Assembly (NCBI RefSeq): GCF_001305295.1
Contig: NZ_LJSI01000053.1
Location: 558,001-622,000 of the forward strand
Direction: 5' to 3'
DNA from: Neptunomonas antarctica
GTDB taxonomy: Bacteria; Pseudomonadota; Gammaproteobacteria; Pseudomonadales; Balneatricaceae
Length of the DNA: 64,000 nucleotides
Below the pieces are notes generated by a model. The model did no database searches, had not been told where the DNA came from, and was given only the letters and a program-made list of their open reading frames with translations. This document shows positions 18,070 through 27,207 of the stretch, one piece after another (within the stretch, counting starts at the first letter, position 1; every line of letters begins with the position of its first letter). A program made the translations under genes and the position numbers.

Positions 18070-19080
18070 TTACGTTAAGCAAAGTAGTGTTTTTGACGGA
18101 CGTCCCGGTATTTCCCTGGCTAATTTTGGTACCAGATAGCCAGGCAGCGCTGCTTGCAGTGATTTGACTAACTCAATGGCATCGTTATCGCTGATATCAA
18201 AATGAGCGGCACCGTGTACCGGATCGAGCACAAATAGATAGTAAGGTAAAACCCCACAATCAAACAGCGTTTCGCTGAGTGATTTTAAACCCTCTACTGA
18301 GTCATTAATACCTTTAAGCAGGACTGCTTGATTAAGCACTGTGACCTTGGCAGCTTGTAATTTTTCGATACTATAGGCGACTTCAGGGTCAATTTCATTG
18401 GCATGATTAATGTGGAGTACGCATACTGTTTTCAGGCGCGTTGATGCGAGTAGTTGGCACAGATCGTCGGTGATACGTTGCGGAATAACGACAGGTAAGC
18501 GGCTGTGAATTCTAAGTCGCTGAATATGTTGAATGGCTTCCAGGTCCTTGATCATAGAGGCCAGACGTTTATCCGGTGTTGCTAATGGGTCGCCGCCTGA
18601 GAAAATAACTTCAGTTATGCTACTGTCATTTTGTAAATAGGCCAGTACTTGCTGCCACTGCTGGTGGCCAAGTTGGTTCTCCTGATAGGGAAAGTGACGC
18701 CTGAAACAGTAGCGGCAGTTGATGGCGCATGCGCCGCTGATAATAAGCAGCACGCGGCCTTTATACTTATGAATTAATCCGGGCACAGGATTTGTGTCGC
18801 GTTCTTCCAGAGGATCGTTAGAATAGCCCGGGTAGCGTTCCATCTCCTGCGATTGTGGCAGTACCTGTAGCAATAAAGGGTCGTTAGGATTACCTTTCTC
18901 TATCCGGTTGATATAGGGCATCGGTATTCTGACCGGAAAGTCTTTGGCCGCACTGTCGCATACATCAACGGCTTCTCTGCTCAGGTTGACCTGAGTGAGT
19001 AAGTCGTCAAGACTGCAAACAGACTGACGTAATAAGGTTTGCCAGTCGGATTCGAGCAAAATAGGTGTGATTTGGTTCAT
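18070..19080 (-). CDS. epmB: EF-P beta-lysylation enzyme EpmB (lysine 2,3-aminomutase-like)
   Basis: Radical-SAM, PLP-dependent enzyme that makes (R)-beta-lysine for EF-P modification. The 336-aa length matches E. coli EpmB (342 aa). The radical-SAM motif is CAINCRYCFRRHFPYQE (about residues 115-131), followed by EVIFSGGDPL and LRIHSRLPVVIPQR. The C-terminal VPKLAREIPGRPSKT contains the expected PLP-Lys region. It lacks the long C-terminal extension of true KamA. The start at 19080 aligns with homologues; upstream ATGs at 19119 and 19146 are possible, and an AAGGAGA sits just before 19119. It diverges from efp. Confidence 0.93.
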   Translation of the reverse strand: MNQITPILLESDWQTLLRQSVCSLDDLLTQVNLSREAVDVCDSAAKDFPVRIPMPYINRIEKGNPNDPLLLQVLPQSQEMERYPGYSNDPLEERDTNPVPGLIHKYKGRVLLIISGACAINCRYCFRRHFPYQENQLGHQQWQQVLAYLQNDSSITEVIFSGGDPLATPDKRLASMIKDLEAIQHIQRLRIHSRLPVVIPQRITDDLCQLLASTRLKTVCVLHINHANEIDPEVAYSIEKLQAAKVTVLNQAVLLKGINDSVEGLKSLSETLFDCGVLPYYLFVLDPVHGAAHFDISDNDAIELVKSLQAALPGYLVPKLAREIPGRPSKTLLCLT

Positions 19081-19161
19081 GATGACCGAGGCCCAGAGTA
19101 GATTCAATTTTGCTCGCATTCTCCTTTCAAGTAGAATGAGTGTCAATTTTGAGGTGTAAAC

Positions 19162-19212
19162 CTTTTTAGCTCGGCTTTTTAGCTCGGCTTTTTAGCTCGG
19201 CTTTTTAGATCG
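19162..19212. repeat. 13-bp tandem repeat in the epmB-efp divergent region
   Basis: Unit CTTTTTAGCTCGG occurs three times exactly in tandem (19162-19200), then a near-complete fourth copy diverging at one base (19201-19212). It lies just upstream of TATATT at 19215-19220, a likely efp -10 box. With a 17-bp spacer the -35 hexamer would be TTAGCT, inside the third repeat, so copy-number change could alter efp or epmB promoter geometry. That last point is inference. Confidence 0.85.
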
Positions 19213-19245
19213 ACTATATTTGTTAATTATTGATTAGAGAAGATT

Positions 19246-19806
19246 ATGGCATATTCCGCGAACCAGTTAAAAAATGGCCTGAAAGTTATGCTTGAAGGTG
19301 ATCCGTGTACGATGCAGGATGTTGAATTTGTTAAACCCGGTAAAGGTCAGGCATTTACTCGCGTAAAAATGCGTAATTTGCTGACCGGTCGCGTCTGGGA
19401 GCGTACATTTAAAGCTAACGAGAGCCTTGAAGGTGCGGATGTCATGGATAGAGATATGGAATATCTCTATAACGATGGTGAGCTTTACCATTTCATGGTG
19501 CCGGTGACGTTTGAACAGTACGGCGCTGATATGACGGCTGTGGGTGATGCAGCGAAATGGTTGAAAGAAAATGATACGTGCATGGTAACCCTCTGGAATG
19601 ACAACCCGATTGCCATCACGGTAGGCAACTTTGTTGAGCTGGAAGTGATGGAAACAGACCCGGGTATGAAAGGTGATACCGCGCAGGGTGGATCAAAGCC
19701 GGCTAAAATGACAACGGGTGCCGTGGTTAAGGTTCCTTTATTTATAGAGCAGGGTGATATATTGAAAATTGATACACGCAGCGGCGATTACGTCAGCCGC
19801 GCATAG
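19246..19806 (+). CDS. efp: Elongation factor P
   Basis: EF-P enters the ribosomal E site and relieves stalling at polyproline stretches. The 186-aa protein has the three OB-like domains in order: KOW-type N-domain with [20 protein letters not shown], the central domain with [12 protein letters not shown], and the C-terminal [26 protein letters not shown]. The modified lysine is Lys33 in KPGKGQ. One residue is missing from the N-terminus compared with E. coli (K34). Both modification enzymes flank it: epmB divergent and epmA downstream. AGAGAAG precedes the ATG. Confidence 0.97.
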   Translation: MAYSANQLKNGLKVMLEGDPCTMQDVEFVKPGKGQAFTRVKMRNLLTGRVWERTFKANESLEGADVMDRDMEYLYNDGELYHFMVPVTFEQYGADMTAVGDAAKWLKENDTCMVTLWNDNPIAITVGNFVELEVMETDPGMKGDTAQGGSKPAKMTTGAVVKVPLFIEQGDILKIDTRSGDYVSRA

Positions 19807-19836
19807 CTTTTCAATAGCTTATCAAACTTTCAGAAT

Positions 19837-19867
19837 ACGGCAGCTTCGGCTGCCGTTTTTAGTTTTT
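19837..19867 (+). terminator. Rho-independent terminator after efp
   Basis: An 8-bp GC-rich stem (ACGGCAGC / GCTGCCGT) with a stable TTCG tetraloop, followed by TTTTTAGTTTTT. It sits between efp and epmA, so epmA expression needs read-through or its own promoter. Confidence 0.9.
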
Positions 19868-19877
19868 GTGGGCGTGA

Positions 19878-20852
19878 GTGACGACTATGCGTGACTGGAA
19901 ACCGGCGGCCTCCGTCGAAAATTTACAAAAAAGAGCCGCTATTCTTGCTCTTATACGCCAGTATTTTACTGAGCAGCAGGTGCTCGAAGTGGATGCGGCG
20001 GTATTGTCGCAATGTGCTGTCAGCGACCCTTTTATTGATTCATTGGAGGTGAACTTTCGCGGTCATCCGACAGCTGAAGCTGAGCTCTGTTATCTGCAGA
20101 CTTCACCCGAATATGCCATGAAGCGTTTGTTGGCCGCCGGTATAGGCTCTATTTATCAGATGGGTAAAGTCTTTCGGAGCGGTGAAGAAGGGCGTTTCCA
20201 TAATCCTGAATTTACTATGCTGGAATGGTACCGCTTAGAATTTGATGATGTGGCGCTAATGAAGGATGTTGAGCAGCTTGTCCGGTCCATATTGGCTATC
20301 GGGCCGATACGCCGTTGTACCTATGCCGACATTTTTATGGAAAAACTGGGTATAGATATTAATCAGTCGAGCACTGAACAGCTCGCGTGCGAAATGCACC
20401 GACATGTTGAAGTTGAGCTGGATCCGGATGATCGTGATGGTTGGCTTAATCTTTTGATGTCGCATGTCATTGAGCCGATGTTAAAAGATGAGCCTGTTTT
20501 TATTACGGACTATCCTGCTAGCCAGTCTGCCTTGGCGCGCCTTAAAGCAGCGGCTGATGGGGTGCCGGTAGCGGCCCGCTTTGAGCTTTTTGTGGAGGGG
20601 ATAGAATTAGCCAATGGTTATCATGAATTAACCGATCCGCAGGAACAGCAGCGCCGCCTGGAGGCCGATCAGCACACCAGACAGACACTTGGATTGCCTC
20701 AACGTCCGTTGGAGCAGCGGCTGGTGTCAGCGCTTGAAGTAGGCTTGCCTGATTGTGCAGGCGTTGCTTTGGGTGTGGATAGGCTGGTGATGCTGGCGTT
20801 GCAGGTGACACATATTGAGCAAGTGATTCCCTTTACCTTTCGTAACGCCTGA
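19878..20852 (+). CDS. epmA: EF-P lysyl-transferase EpmA (GenX/PoxA)
   Basis: Truncated class-II lysyl-tRNA synthetase paralogue that ligates (R)-beta-lysine onto EF-P. The 324-aa protein has only the catalytic core, with no N-terminal anticodon-binding domain. Motif 2 is seen as VFRSGEEGRFHNPEFTMLEWY, the active-site loop FELFVEGIELANGYHELTDP and motif 3 GVALGVDRLVML. The GTG at 19878 gives the E. coli-like N-terminal length (MTTMRDW vs MSETASW); the ATG at 19887 is the alternative. No epmC hydroxylase gene is nearby. Confidence 0.94.
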   Translation: MTTMRDWKPAASVENLQKRAAILALIRQYFTEQQVLEVDAAVLSQCAVSDPFIDSLEVNFRGHPTAEAELCYLQTSPEYAMKRLLAAGIGSIYQMGKVFRSGEEGRFHNPEFTMLEWYRLEFDDVALMKDVEQLVRSILAIGPIRRCTYADIFMEKLGIDINQSSTEQLACEMHRHVEVELDPDDRDGWLNLLMSHVIEPMLKDEPVFITDYPASQSALARLKAAADGVPVAARFELFVEGIELANGYHELTDPQEQQRRLEADQHTRQTLGLPQRPLEQRLVSALEVGLPDCAGVALGVDRLVMLALQVTHIEQVIPFTFRNA

Positions 20853-20902
20853 TCAGTTTTAGGTTTATGTGCTAGCGTTAGTTAAGCCCTAAAACTGATC
20901 AG
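20849..20902. terminator. 15-bp perfect inverted repeat between epmA and malY-like gene
   Basis: Arms CTGATCAGTTTTAGG (20849-20863) and its exact complement (20888-20902) are separated by 24 bases. The left arm includes the epmA stop codon. It lies between converging genes; the A/T run within the stem could act as T-tract in either direction. A protein-binding dyad is the alternative. Confidence 0.55.
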
Positions 20903-20919
20903 AAATTTAGTGTGCCGTT

Positions 20920-22074
20920 TTAGGCAGGCAAGTGCTTCAATAAGGCGCTTCTGATGCGTTTAACGGCTTCTTCCAGCATAGATCTTGGGCAGCCAAAGTT
21001 GAGTCTCATATAATTGCTGTCGCCAAAATCACGGCCAGGTGACATGCCTACGCCAGCTTGTTCAAAAAACTGTGCGGGGTTCTCCAATTTTGCGGCAGAG
21101 ATATCGATCCACGCCAGATAAGTCGCTTCAATAGGATTGAGCTTCAGGCCGGGGATCTGATTTATCTCCCGTACCAGATAATCCCGGTTGCCCCGCAGGT
21201 AGTCGAGTTGTTTTTTGTTCCAGTCATCGCCTGCCTGATATGCCCCGATAGCGGCGGTATATCCGAGTAAATTAACGTCTGGCACAATGCCTTTTCTGAC
21301 ATTATTGAATTGTTTGCGCAGTTGCTCATCAGGAATGATGGCAAATGAGCAGCCTAGACCGGCAATGTTGTAGGTTTTACTCGGTGCCATCAAGGTGATA
21401 GAGCGGCTTTCCATATCTGGATTAATGGTAGCCAGCGGAATGTGTTTGAGACCGGGTTCGAGAATTAAATCACAATGAATTTCATCTGAGCAGATAACCA
21501 ATTGATGTTTTTTAGCAATGTCTGCCAGTTGGCGTAACTCTGCTTCCTGGTAAACCGTACCGCCAGGATTGTGGGGGTTACAGAACAGGATGATATGAGT
21601 GTCCGGCGTGATGGATTTTTCCAGTGCAGTAAAATCCAGTACACAGCGTTCGCCCTGCTGTTGCATCGGCACTTGAATCACGCGGCGTTTAGACAGGTGA
21701 GGCGCAGAGACAAAAGGAGGGTAAACCGGCTGAGGAGCAATAATATGATCGCCGGGTTCACCTACGGCTCGGCACGCGAGATTGAGACCGCAGACCAAAC
21801 CGGGTAGCCAGACTAGCCAGTCTGCTTTTATGGGCCACTGGTAAAGTGATTCCATGCGTTGGATAATCAGCTCGTTCAGTTCGGAGGGTGTGTTTGTGTA
21901 GCCGAATACCCCGTGTTCAATGCGTTTTTGTAATGCTTGAATCACACTGGGTGGGGCCATAAAGTCGGTATCTGCAACCCACATGGGTAGAATTTCAGTA
22001 TCGCGGTAACGTTCCCATTTTTGGCTGGCAGTGTCGCGGCGATCAATAAACGTATCGAAATTTATGGGACTCAT
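20920..22074 (-). CDS. MalY/PatB-family cystathionine beta-lyase (PLP C-S lyase)
   Basis: A 384-aa fold-type I aminotransferase-like enzyme that cleaves C-S bonds of cystathionine or cysteine conjugates. The N-terminal FDTFIDRRDTASQKWERY and LPMWVADTDFMAPPSVIQAL are the family signature. HNPGGTVY (about residue 170) and SDEIHCDLIL bind the cofactor, and the PLP lysine is in APSKTYNIAGLG (about residue 232). The C-terminal MRLNFGCPRSMLEEAVKRI is also typical. Relatives include MalY, PatB and MetC-type lyases, so the in vivo substrate is open. It diverges from leuA. Confidence 0.9.
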   Translation of the reverse strand: MSPINFDTFIDRRDTASQKWERYRDTEILPMWVADTDFMAPPSVIQALQKRIEHGVFGYTNTPSELNELIIQRMESLYQWPIKADWLVWLPGLVCGLNLACRAVGEPGDHIIAPQPVYPPFVSAPHLSKRRVIQVPMQQQGERCVLDFTALEKSITPDTHIILFCNPHNPGGTVYQEAELRQLADIAKKHQLVICSDEIHCDLILEPGLKHIPLATINPDMESRSITLMAPSKTYNIAGLGCSFAIIPDEQLRKQFNNVRKGIVPDVNLLGYTAAIGAYQAGDDWNKKQLDYLRGNRDYLVREINQIPGLKLNPIEATYLAWIDISAAKLENPAQFFEQAGVGMSPGRDFGDSNYMRLNFGCPRSMLEEAVKRIRSALLKHLPA

Positions 22075-22394
22075 CGGTTTTCCCTGTTGTGTTTATAGGT
22101 CAGTAAAAAGCCGGAATAATCTATCTTGATCATTGTAACGACTGAAGGTTGCAAATGGCTCACGTCAGATTATAGTCATCGGTTGTGCAAATCAATTCAG
22201 TTAACGGGAGAGTGTTCGATTCGTGATATTATAGGCAGTCTCTGATGTGAACGGCATAGCAGATTTTCAGTACCTGCATTCGCTGCCCTGATGCAGTGAA
22301 TATCCTGTTCCCTAGTCCCTGATAAATACGCTAAAATAATTCGTTTAACTCAATGCATCGATTACGCATTGCGTCACTGGTTGGAGCGCCTCCG
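22075..22394. other. Divergent promoter region of malY-like gene and leuA, with a hairpin
   Basis: 320 bases between divergent genes. It includes an imperfect 9-bp stem-loop at 22278-22301 (ATTCGCTGC, loop CCTGAT, GCAGTGAAT). No leucine-rich leader peptide was found, so a classic attenuator is not supported. Confidence 0.4.
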
Positions 22395-23936
22395 ATGAGC
22401 AGTAATAATCAAGTCATAATTTTCGATACAACCTTACGTGATGGTGAGCAGAGTCCGGGTGCGTCAATGACCAAGGACGAAAAACTGCGTATTGCCAGAC
22501 AGCTTGAAAAAATGCGGGTTGATGTTATTGAGGCAGGTTTTGCCATCGCCTCTCCCGGCGATTTTGCGTCCATTAAAGCGATAGCTGATACGGTGACGGG
22601 TAGCACTATTTGTTCTTTATCCCGCGCCTTGGATGCGGATATTGATCGCGCTGCTGAAGCGCTTAAAAATGCAGCGTCAGGCCGTATTCATACCTTTATC
22701 GCTACGTCCCCGATTCATATGAAATATAAGCTTCAGATGACACCGGATCAAGTCGTTGAACATGCGGTACGTGCGGTTAAACGGGCGCATAACCTGATCA
22801 GTGATGTTGAATTTTCACTGGAGGATGCCAGTCGCTCTGATCTGGATTTCATGTGTCGTATTATCGAAAAAGTGATTGATGCCGGTGCCCGAACGATTAA
22901 TATCCCGGATACGGTCGGCTACGCGATTCCAGAAGAGTTTGGTCATACTATTGAGCAGCTATTGCAGCGTATCCCCAATGCAGACAAAGCGATCTTCTCG
23001 GTTCATTGTCATAATGATTTAGGCTTAGCGGTGGCAAACTCGTTGGCGGCAGTCACCGCCGGTGCTCGTCAGGTGGAATGCACCATTAACGGATTAGGAG
23101 AGCGCGCCGGTAATGCCTCGCTCGAAGAATTTGTGATGGCTATCCGCACCCGTAAAGATCTTCTGGGTTTGGAAACCAATATCGATACCACGCAGATTGT
23201 TCCTGCATCACGTTTGGTCTCCAGCATCACGGGGTTCCCGGTGCAACCTAACAAAGCGATTGTGGGTGCCAACGCCTTTGCTCATGAGTCCGGTATTCAT
23301 CAGGATGGCATGCTGAAGCACCGTGAAACTTACGAAATTATGACCGCTCAGGATGTGGGTTGGCAGACTAACCGAATGGTGATGGGCAAACATTCGGGGC
23401 GTAATGCTTTTCGTGCACGTTTAAATGAGTTGGGTGCGACCTTTAGTTCGGACGCTGAATTGAATCACGCTTTTACTCGATTTAAAGAGTTGGCGGATAA
23501 AAAACACGAAATCTTTGATGAAGATCTGCTCGCCCTGGTATCTGATGTGCAGGCGGCCGATGCTTATGAAAAGTATAAGTTATCTTCTTTGAATGTGACG
23601 TCCCAGACAGGTGAAACGCCGGTAGCACAGGTGTCTCTGATGGTTGATGGGGTTGAGCATAAAGCGGAATCAGCCGGCGGCGGTCCTGTCGATGCGGCAC
23701 TGAAAGCCATTGAAGCGATCGTTCATTCTGAATCGAGCCTTGAGTTGTATTCGGTCAATGCCATTACCAGCGGTACCGACTCGCAGGGTGAAGTAACGGT
23801 TCGTCTGGAAAAATCGGGTCGTATTGTGAATGGTATGGGTGCGGATATCGATATTATCATAGCGTCGGCCAAAGCTTATGTGCATGCGCTTAATCTGCTG
23901 GATGCTAATGTACAAAAGGCACACCCACAGGTTTAA
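22395..23936 (+). CDS. leuA: 2-isopropylmalate synthase, E. coli-type (short form)
   Basis: Condenses acetyl-CoA with 2-ketoisovalerate in the first committed step of leucine synthesis. The 513-aa length fits the E. coli class (523 aa). The HMGL-like TIM barrel begins [18 protein letters not shown], with metal ligands in [19 protein letters not shown] (about residues 200-218). The linker contains [11 protein letters not shown], and the C-terminal LeuA dimer/allosteric domain carries [17 protein letters not shown] and [12 protein letters not shown]. The start at 22395 is chosen over an upstream ATG at 22353 because GGAG precedes it and family proteins start there. The rest of leuBCD is not in the window. 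Confidence 0.95.
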   Translation: MSSNNQVIIFDTTLRDGEQSPGASMTKDEKLRIARQLEKMRVDVIEAGFAIASPGDFASIKAIADTVTGSTICSLSRALDADIDRAAEALKNAASGRIHTFIATSPIHMKYKLQMTPDQVVEHAVRAVKRAHNLISDVEFSLEDASRSDLDFMCRIIEKVIDAGARTINIPDTVGYAIPEEFGHTIEQLLQRIPNADKAIFSVHCHNDLGLAVANSLAAVTAGARQVECTINGLGERAGNASLEEFVMAIRTRKDLLGLETNIDTTQIVPASRLVSSITGFPVQPNKAIVGANAFAHESGIHQDGMLKHRETYEIMTAQDVGWQTNRMVMGKHSGRNAFRARLNELGATFSSDAELNHAFTRFKELADKKHEIFDEDLLALVSDVQAADAYEKYKLSSLNVTSQTGETPVAQVSLMVDGVEHKAESAGGGPVDAALKAIEAIVHSESSLELYSVNAITSGTDSQGEVTVRLEKSGRIVNGMGADIDIIIASAKAYVHALNLLDANVQKAHPQV

Positions 23937-24925
23937 TGGCGATGCACTCTAATCACTTTAAACAAGAGCAGCGTCGTCATCAGTATTTGGCGGCCATGGG
24001 GGTGACCAGCTGGTTGCCCCGTGCTGCGTTAGTGGGTGCTCGTTCCTCTCCCGAGGCCGTTTATCAGTTCCTTTATGGACATGAAAACGATGTGTTTGAA
24101 TCGGATGAGGCGATAGTTGGTTCAGCTATTCTTGGCGAGCCTGCTGTTGGCCAAGCTGTGGTTTACGAAGGCGCTGATGATGCTGCCGCGATAGCCGACG
24201 CTGAACATGCAGGCGAAGACACAGTGCGAGGTGTTACCAGCAGTATTGCACGCGCTTCTCACAGCACTTCTCCCGGTCCGTCTCATAGCGTTTCTCATAA
24301 CAGCTCTCATGCTACACGAGAAGCAGCGCCCGTTACGGCGGCTTCTTTGGCTCTGAATACGCCATCTGCTGTTATTTCTGAATCGCCAACAAGAGCTGCT
24401 GATCTGCCGAAAGTGCGTATTGAACCACGTGTCAGTAAAGAGCTGGCTCCGCGTTTTCGTCTGGGTTTCTGGTTGTATAATGATGTGCTGATCATTGATA
24501 GTTTGCCACCACAAAGCAGAGGCGGTATTACGGCAGAAAAATACAAGGCATTATGCGCTAATATCATGAGCGCCATGGGGCTGCGTGCTGATTTGTTAGC
24601 CTCTCCGTATGTGCTGGCATGGCCCATGCTCGCAGGTGCAGCGCTGGATCAGGGGAAATCTGAAGCAGCGTTGGCTGTGAATCATAAAATCCATAAGCTG
24701 TTTCAGATAGCGACGCCGCGTTTGATATTGTTTCTGGGTGAATCAGCGGCACAGATGGCGATGCAACGCGAAGAAGGTATTGATGAGCTACGTGCCGTCG
24801 TCTTTAGCTACAGTAGCGAGATTAAAGCGGTGACTTCACTGAGTCTTACGCAAATGATTCAAATCCCGGGTTGTAAGAAAGAGGTCTGGAGTGACCTTCA
24901 GAAAGTCCTGCCGCTCGATGCCTGA
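23936..24925 (+). CDS. HolD-like protein (putative DNA polymerase III psi subunit), extended
   Basis: A 329-aa protein overlapping the leuA stop by one base and rimI by eight. The N-terminus RRHQYLAAMGVTSWLPRAAL resembles the chi-binding N-terminal helix of E. coli HolD (RRDWQLQQLGITQW). Residues about 90-150 are low-complexity and Ser/Ala-rich (ASHSTSPGPSHS). The C-terminal part has RLGFWLYNDVLIIDSLP and RLILFLGESAAQMA, a mononucleotide/UDG-like fold pattern. E. coli HolD is only 137 aa and also sits directly upstream of rimI, so synteny supports the assignment. The clamp-loader role is inferred, not shown. Confidence 0.65.
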   Translation: MAMHSNHFKQEQRRHQYLAAMGVTSWLPRAALVGARSSPEAVYQFLYGHENDVFESDEAIVGSAILGEPAVGQAVVYEGADDAAAIADAEHAGEDTVRGVTSSIARASHSTSPGPSHSVSHNSSHATREAAPVTAASLALNTPSAVISESPTRAADLPKVRIEPRVSKELAPRFRLGFWLYNDVLIIDSLPPQSRGGITAEKYKALCANIMSAMGLRADLLASPYVLAWPMLAGAALDQGKSEAALAVNHKIHKLFQIATPRLILFLGESAAQMAMQREEGIDELRAVVFSYSSEIKAVTSLSLTQMIQIPGCKKEVWSDLQKVLPLDA

Positions 24926-25364
24926 ATTCTATTCGCTCACTGATAGTGATGTGCCTTCAATCATGCCGATTGAGGCGCTTTCATTTTCTGATGATCACTG
25001 GTCTGACAAGCAGATAACACAGCAATTACTAAACCCTCAATATCTGAATGTGGGTGTTAAGGAGCAGGGGGTATTAATAGGTTTTGCGTTGCTTGGTTGT
25101 GTGCTGGATGAAGCTGAAATTTACCAGATTACTATTCTTCCCGCCTTTCAGGGGCGAGGCTTAGCGACGGCTTTATTGCATCAACTCTGCGAGCGGCTAA
25201 ACGTCTCAGGTGTGTGTCGGTTATTGCTGGACGTGAGAGAAACCAATCTGCCCGCTATCCGTCTGTATGAATCATTTGGTTTTGTGTTGGATGGGCGGCG
25301 CAAAGGATATTACGTTACATCGACGGGGCATGAAGATGCCTTGTTGTATTCGTATGCACTATAG
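24918..25364 (+). CDS. rimI: Ribosomal protein S18-alanine N-acetyltransferase RimI
   Basis: GNAT-family acetyltransferase for the N-terminal Ala of S18. The 148-aa protein contains the acetyl-CoA loop ILPAFQGRGLATALL (about residues 72-86) and the C-terminal LLDVRETNLPAIRLYESFGFVLDGRRKGYY that defines RimI. The start at 24918 (MPEFYSLTDSD) is preferred over an ATG 27 bases upstream because it aligns with the family. It overlaps the HolD-like gene by eight bases, indicating co-transcription, as in E. coli holD-rimI. Confidence 0.93.
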   Translation: MPEFYSLTDSDVPSIMPIEALSFSDDHWSDKQITQQLLNPQYLNVGVKEQGVLIGFALLGCVLDEAEIYQITILPAFQGRGLATALLHQLCERLNVSGVCRLLLDVRETNLPAIRLYESFGFVLDGRRKGYYVTSTGHEDALLYSYAL

Positions 25365-25429
25365 CGTCGGCTAGCGTTCGTTAGTCAGTATCACCTTTAC
25401 CTTCACATGTATTAATCTACTGTCCTTGT

Positions 25430-25459
25430 AGACCAGAATCCGGGTGCAGATTCTGGTCT
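25430..25459. terminator. 11-bp hairpin between converging rimI and leuA-type-2 genes
   Basis: Perfect stem AGACCAGAATC / GATTCTGGTCT with an 8-base loop. The T-tract is weak on both strands; a terminator is inferred from its position between converging genes. Confidence 0.6.
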
Positions 25460-25503
25460 TAGTGGCGGGCAAATGTATATGATTCAGGGATAAGAAGAGA
25501 GCC

Positions 25504-27207
25504 TTATGCAGCTCCTTTTATTTCTTCACCTCTCATATTAACCTCTTTCATCTGACGTTGAGCAAACGCTGTTAACACCGCTTGCAATACTGCCGCCGAC
25601 GTATCAACCGCGATAGCGACCGCCGCATAAGCCTCGCCATTAATCGTTAAAGCAACACAGGCTTGTGCTTGGGCTGTAGTGCCTTGCGTCAGCGAGTATT
25701 CATCAAACTGAGTGATGTTTATCTCGCTGGTAAACTGCTGGCTGAGCGCGTCGCATAAGGCTTCGACGGCGCCGGCACCTTTGCCTGTGAGTATTTGACT
25801 GCTATTGCCTAAGGAGCTATCACCTAAAGTGAAGTGAGCACTAACCAGTCCCGCTTCTGTATGTAAGTCATAACCGCTGAGTAACCAGTGCGGTGCTACC
25901 TCCGTAAAGTGCTGATCAAAAAGGGCTTTAATATTAGGAGGGGATATCTCCTCGCCCGTCACTTCGGTCGCTTTCTGAACCACTTTGCTTAACTCGCTAT
26001 GCATCCACTTAGGTAAGGCGATGCCATAGTCGCGTTCCAGCACTAAGGCAACACCCCCTTTGCCGCTCTGGCTATTGATGCGGATAACCGCCTCATACTC
26101 GCGTCCTATGTCGCGGGGATCAATCGGTAAGTAAGCTACATCCCAGAAGGGTAAATTGTGCGTTTCGTGATAGCTGATCGACTTTCGAATAGCATCTTGA
26201 TGGCTACCCGAAAATGCGGTGTACACCAGTTCGCCGGCCCATGGGTGACGTGCAGCAACGGGTAATTCAGTACAGTATTCCACCACCTTGATAATCTCTT
26301 TGATGTCAGAGAAATCCAGCTTAGGATCAATACCCTGAGAATATAAATTCATCCCCATAGTGACAATATCCATATTGCCGGTGCGTTCGCCGTTACCAAT
26401 TAATGTGCCTTCTATGCGATCTGCGCCGGCCATAATACCCAGTTCGGCTGCTGCTACGCCGCAGCCGCGATCATTGTGCGTATGTAAACTAATGGTAATC
26501 AGATCACGGTGTTTTACCTGTCGGCAAAACCACTCGATCTGATCAGCAAACACATTGGGTGTTGTCATTTCAACGGTGGCCGGCAGGTTGATAATAATTT
26601 TGCGTCCTTGTTCCGGCTGCCATTCGGCAATCACTGCATCACAGACTTCAACGGCATAATCCATCTCGGTACCGGTGAAGCTTTCTGGCGAATACTGAAA
26701 ACTCCAGTCAGTGTGCGGATACTGTGCCGCATACTCCCTGACCCATTTAGCACCCTGTACGGCAATCGCTTTTATCCCCTCTTTATCAAGGCCAAACACC
26801 TGCTCACGCTGGACAGTTGAGGTTGAATTGTAAACATGCACAATGGCTTGTTTGGCGCCTTTCAGTGCTTCGTAAGAGCGGCTGATCAGTTCTTCTCTTG
26901 CCTGTGTTAATACCTGGATACAGACATCATCCGGAATCATATTTTTTTCAATCAAGGTGCGAACAAAATCAAAATCAGGCTGCGACGCGGAAGGGAAGCC
27001 GACTTCTATTTCTTTAAATCCCAGGGCTACCAACAGCGTGAACATGCGGGTTTTTTGTTCAACATTCATCGGGTTAATCAGCGCCTGATTACCATCTCTC
27101 AGGTCAACACTGCACCAGTTGGGTGCTTCAGTGATCTGTTTGTCCGGCCAGGTACGGTCAGAAAGGCGAATCGGTGTTGAAGGACGGTATTTACGATGAT
27201 CAAACAT
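25504..27207 (-). CDS. leuA: 2-isopropylmalate synthase, long (actinobacterial/fungal) class
   Basis: A second isopropylmalate synthase, 567 aa, of the longer class also found in fungi, actinobacteria and some proteobacteria. It starts MFDHRKYRPS and has NWCSVDLRDGNQALINPM (catalytic Arg/metal), HTHNDRGCGVAAAELG (metal His) and GTLIGNGERTGN in the barrel, followed by the LeuA dimer domain with TGKGAGAVEALCDAL. It shares little recognisable sequence with the short-class enzyme 1.5 kb away. The start at 27207 is supported by AGGAAG and the family N-terminus; an ATG at 27237 is the alternative. Feedback regulation may differ between the isozymes, but that is inference. Confidence 0.93.
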   Translation of the reverse strand: MFDHRKYRPSTPIRLSDRTWPDKQITEAPNWCSVDLRDGNQALINPMNVEQKTRMFTLLVALGFKEIEVGFPSASQPDFDFVRTLIEKNMIPDDVCIQVLTQAREELISRSYEALKGAKQAIVHVYNSTSTVQREQVFGLDKEGIKAIAVQGAKWVREYAAQYPHTDWSFQYSPESFTGTEMDYAVEVCDAVIAEWQPEQGRKIIINLPATVEMTTPNVFADQIEWFCRQVKHRDLITISLHTHNDRGCGVAAAELGIMAGADRIEGTLIGNGERTGNMDIVTMGMNLYSQGIDPKLDFSDIKEIIKVVEYCTELPVAARHPWAGELVYTAFSGSHQDAIRKSISYHETHNLPFWDVAYLPIDPRDIGREYEAVIRINSQSGKGGVALVLERDYGIALPKWMHSELSKVVQKATEVTGEEISPPNIKALFDQHFTEVAPHWLLSGYDLHTEAGLVSAHFTLGDSSLGNSSQILTGKGAGAVEALCDALSQQFTSEINITQFDEYSLTQGTTAQAQACVALTINGEAYAAVAIAVDTSAAVLQAVLTAFAQRQMKEVNMRGEEIKGAA

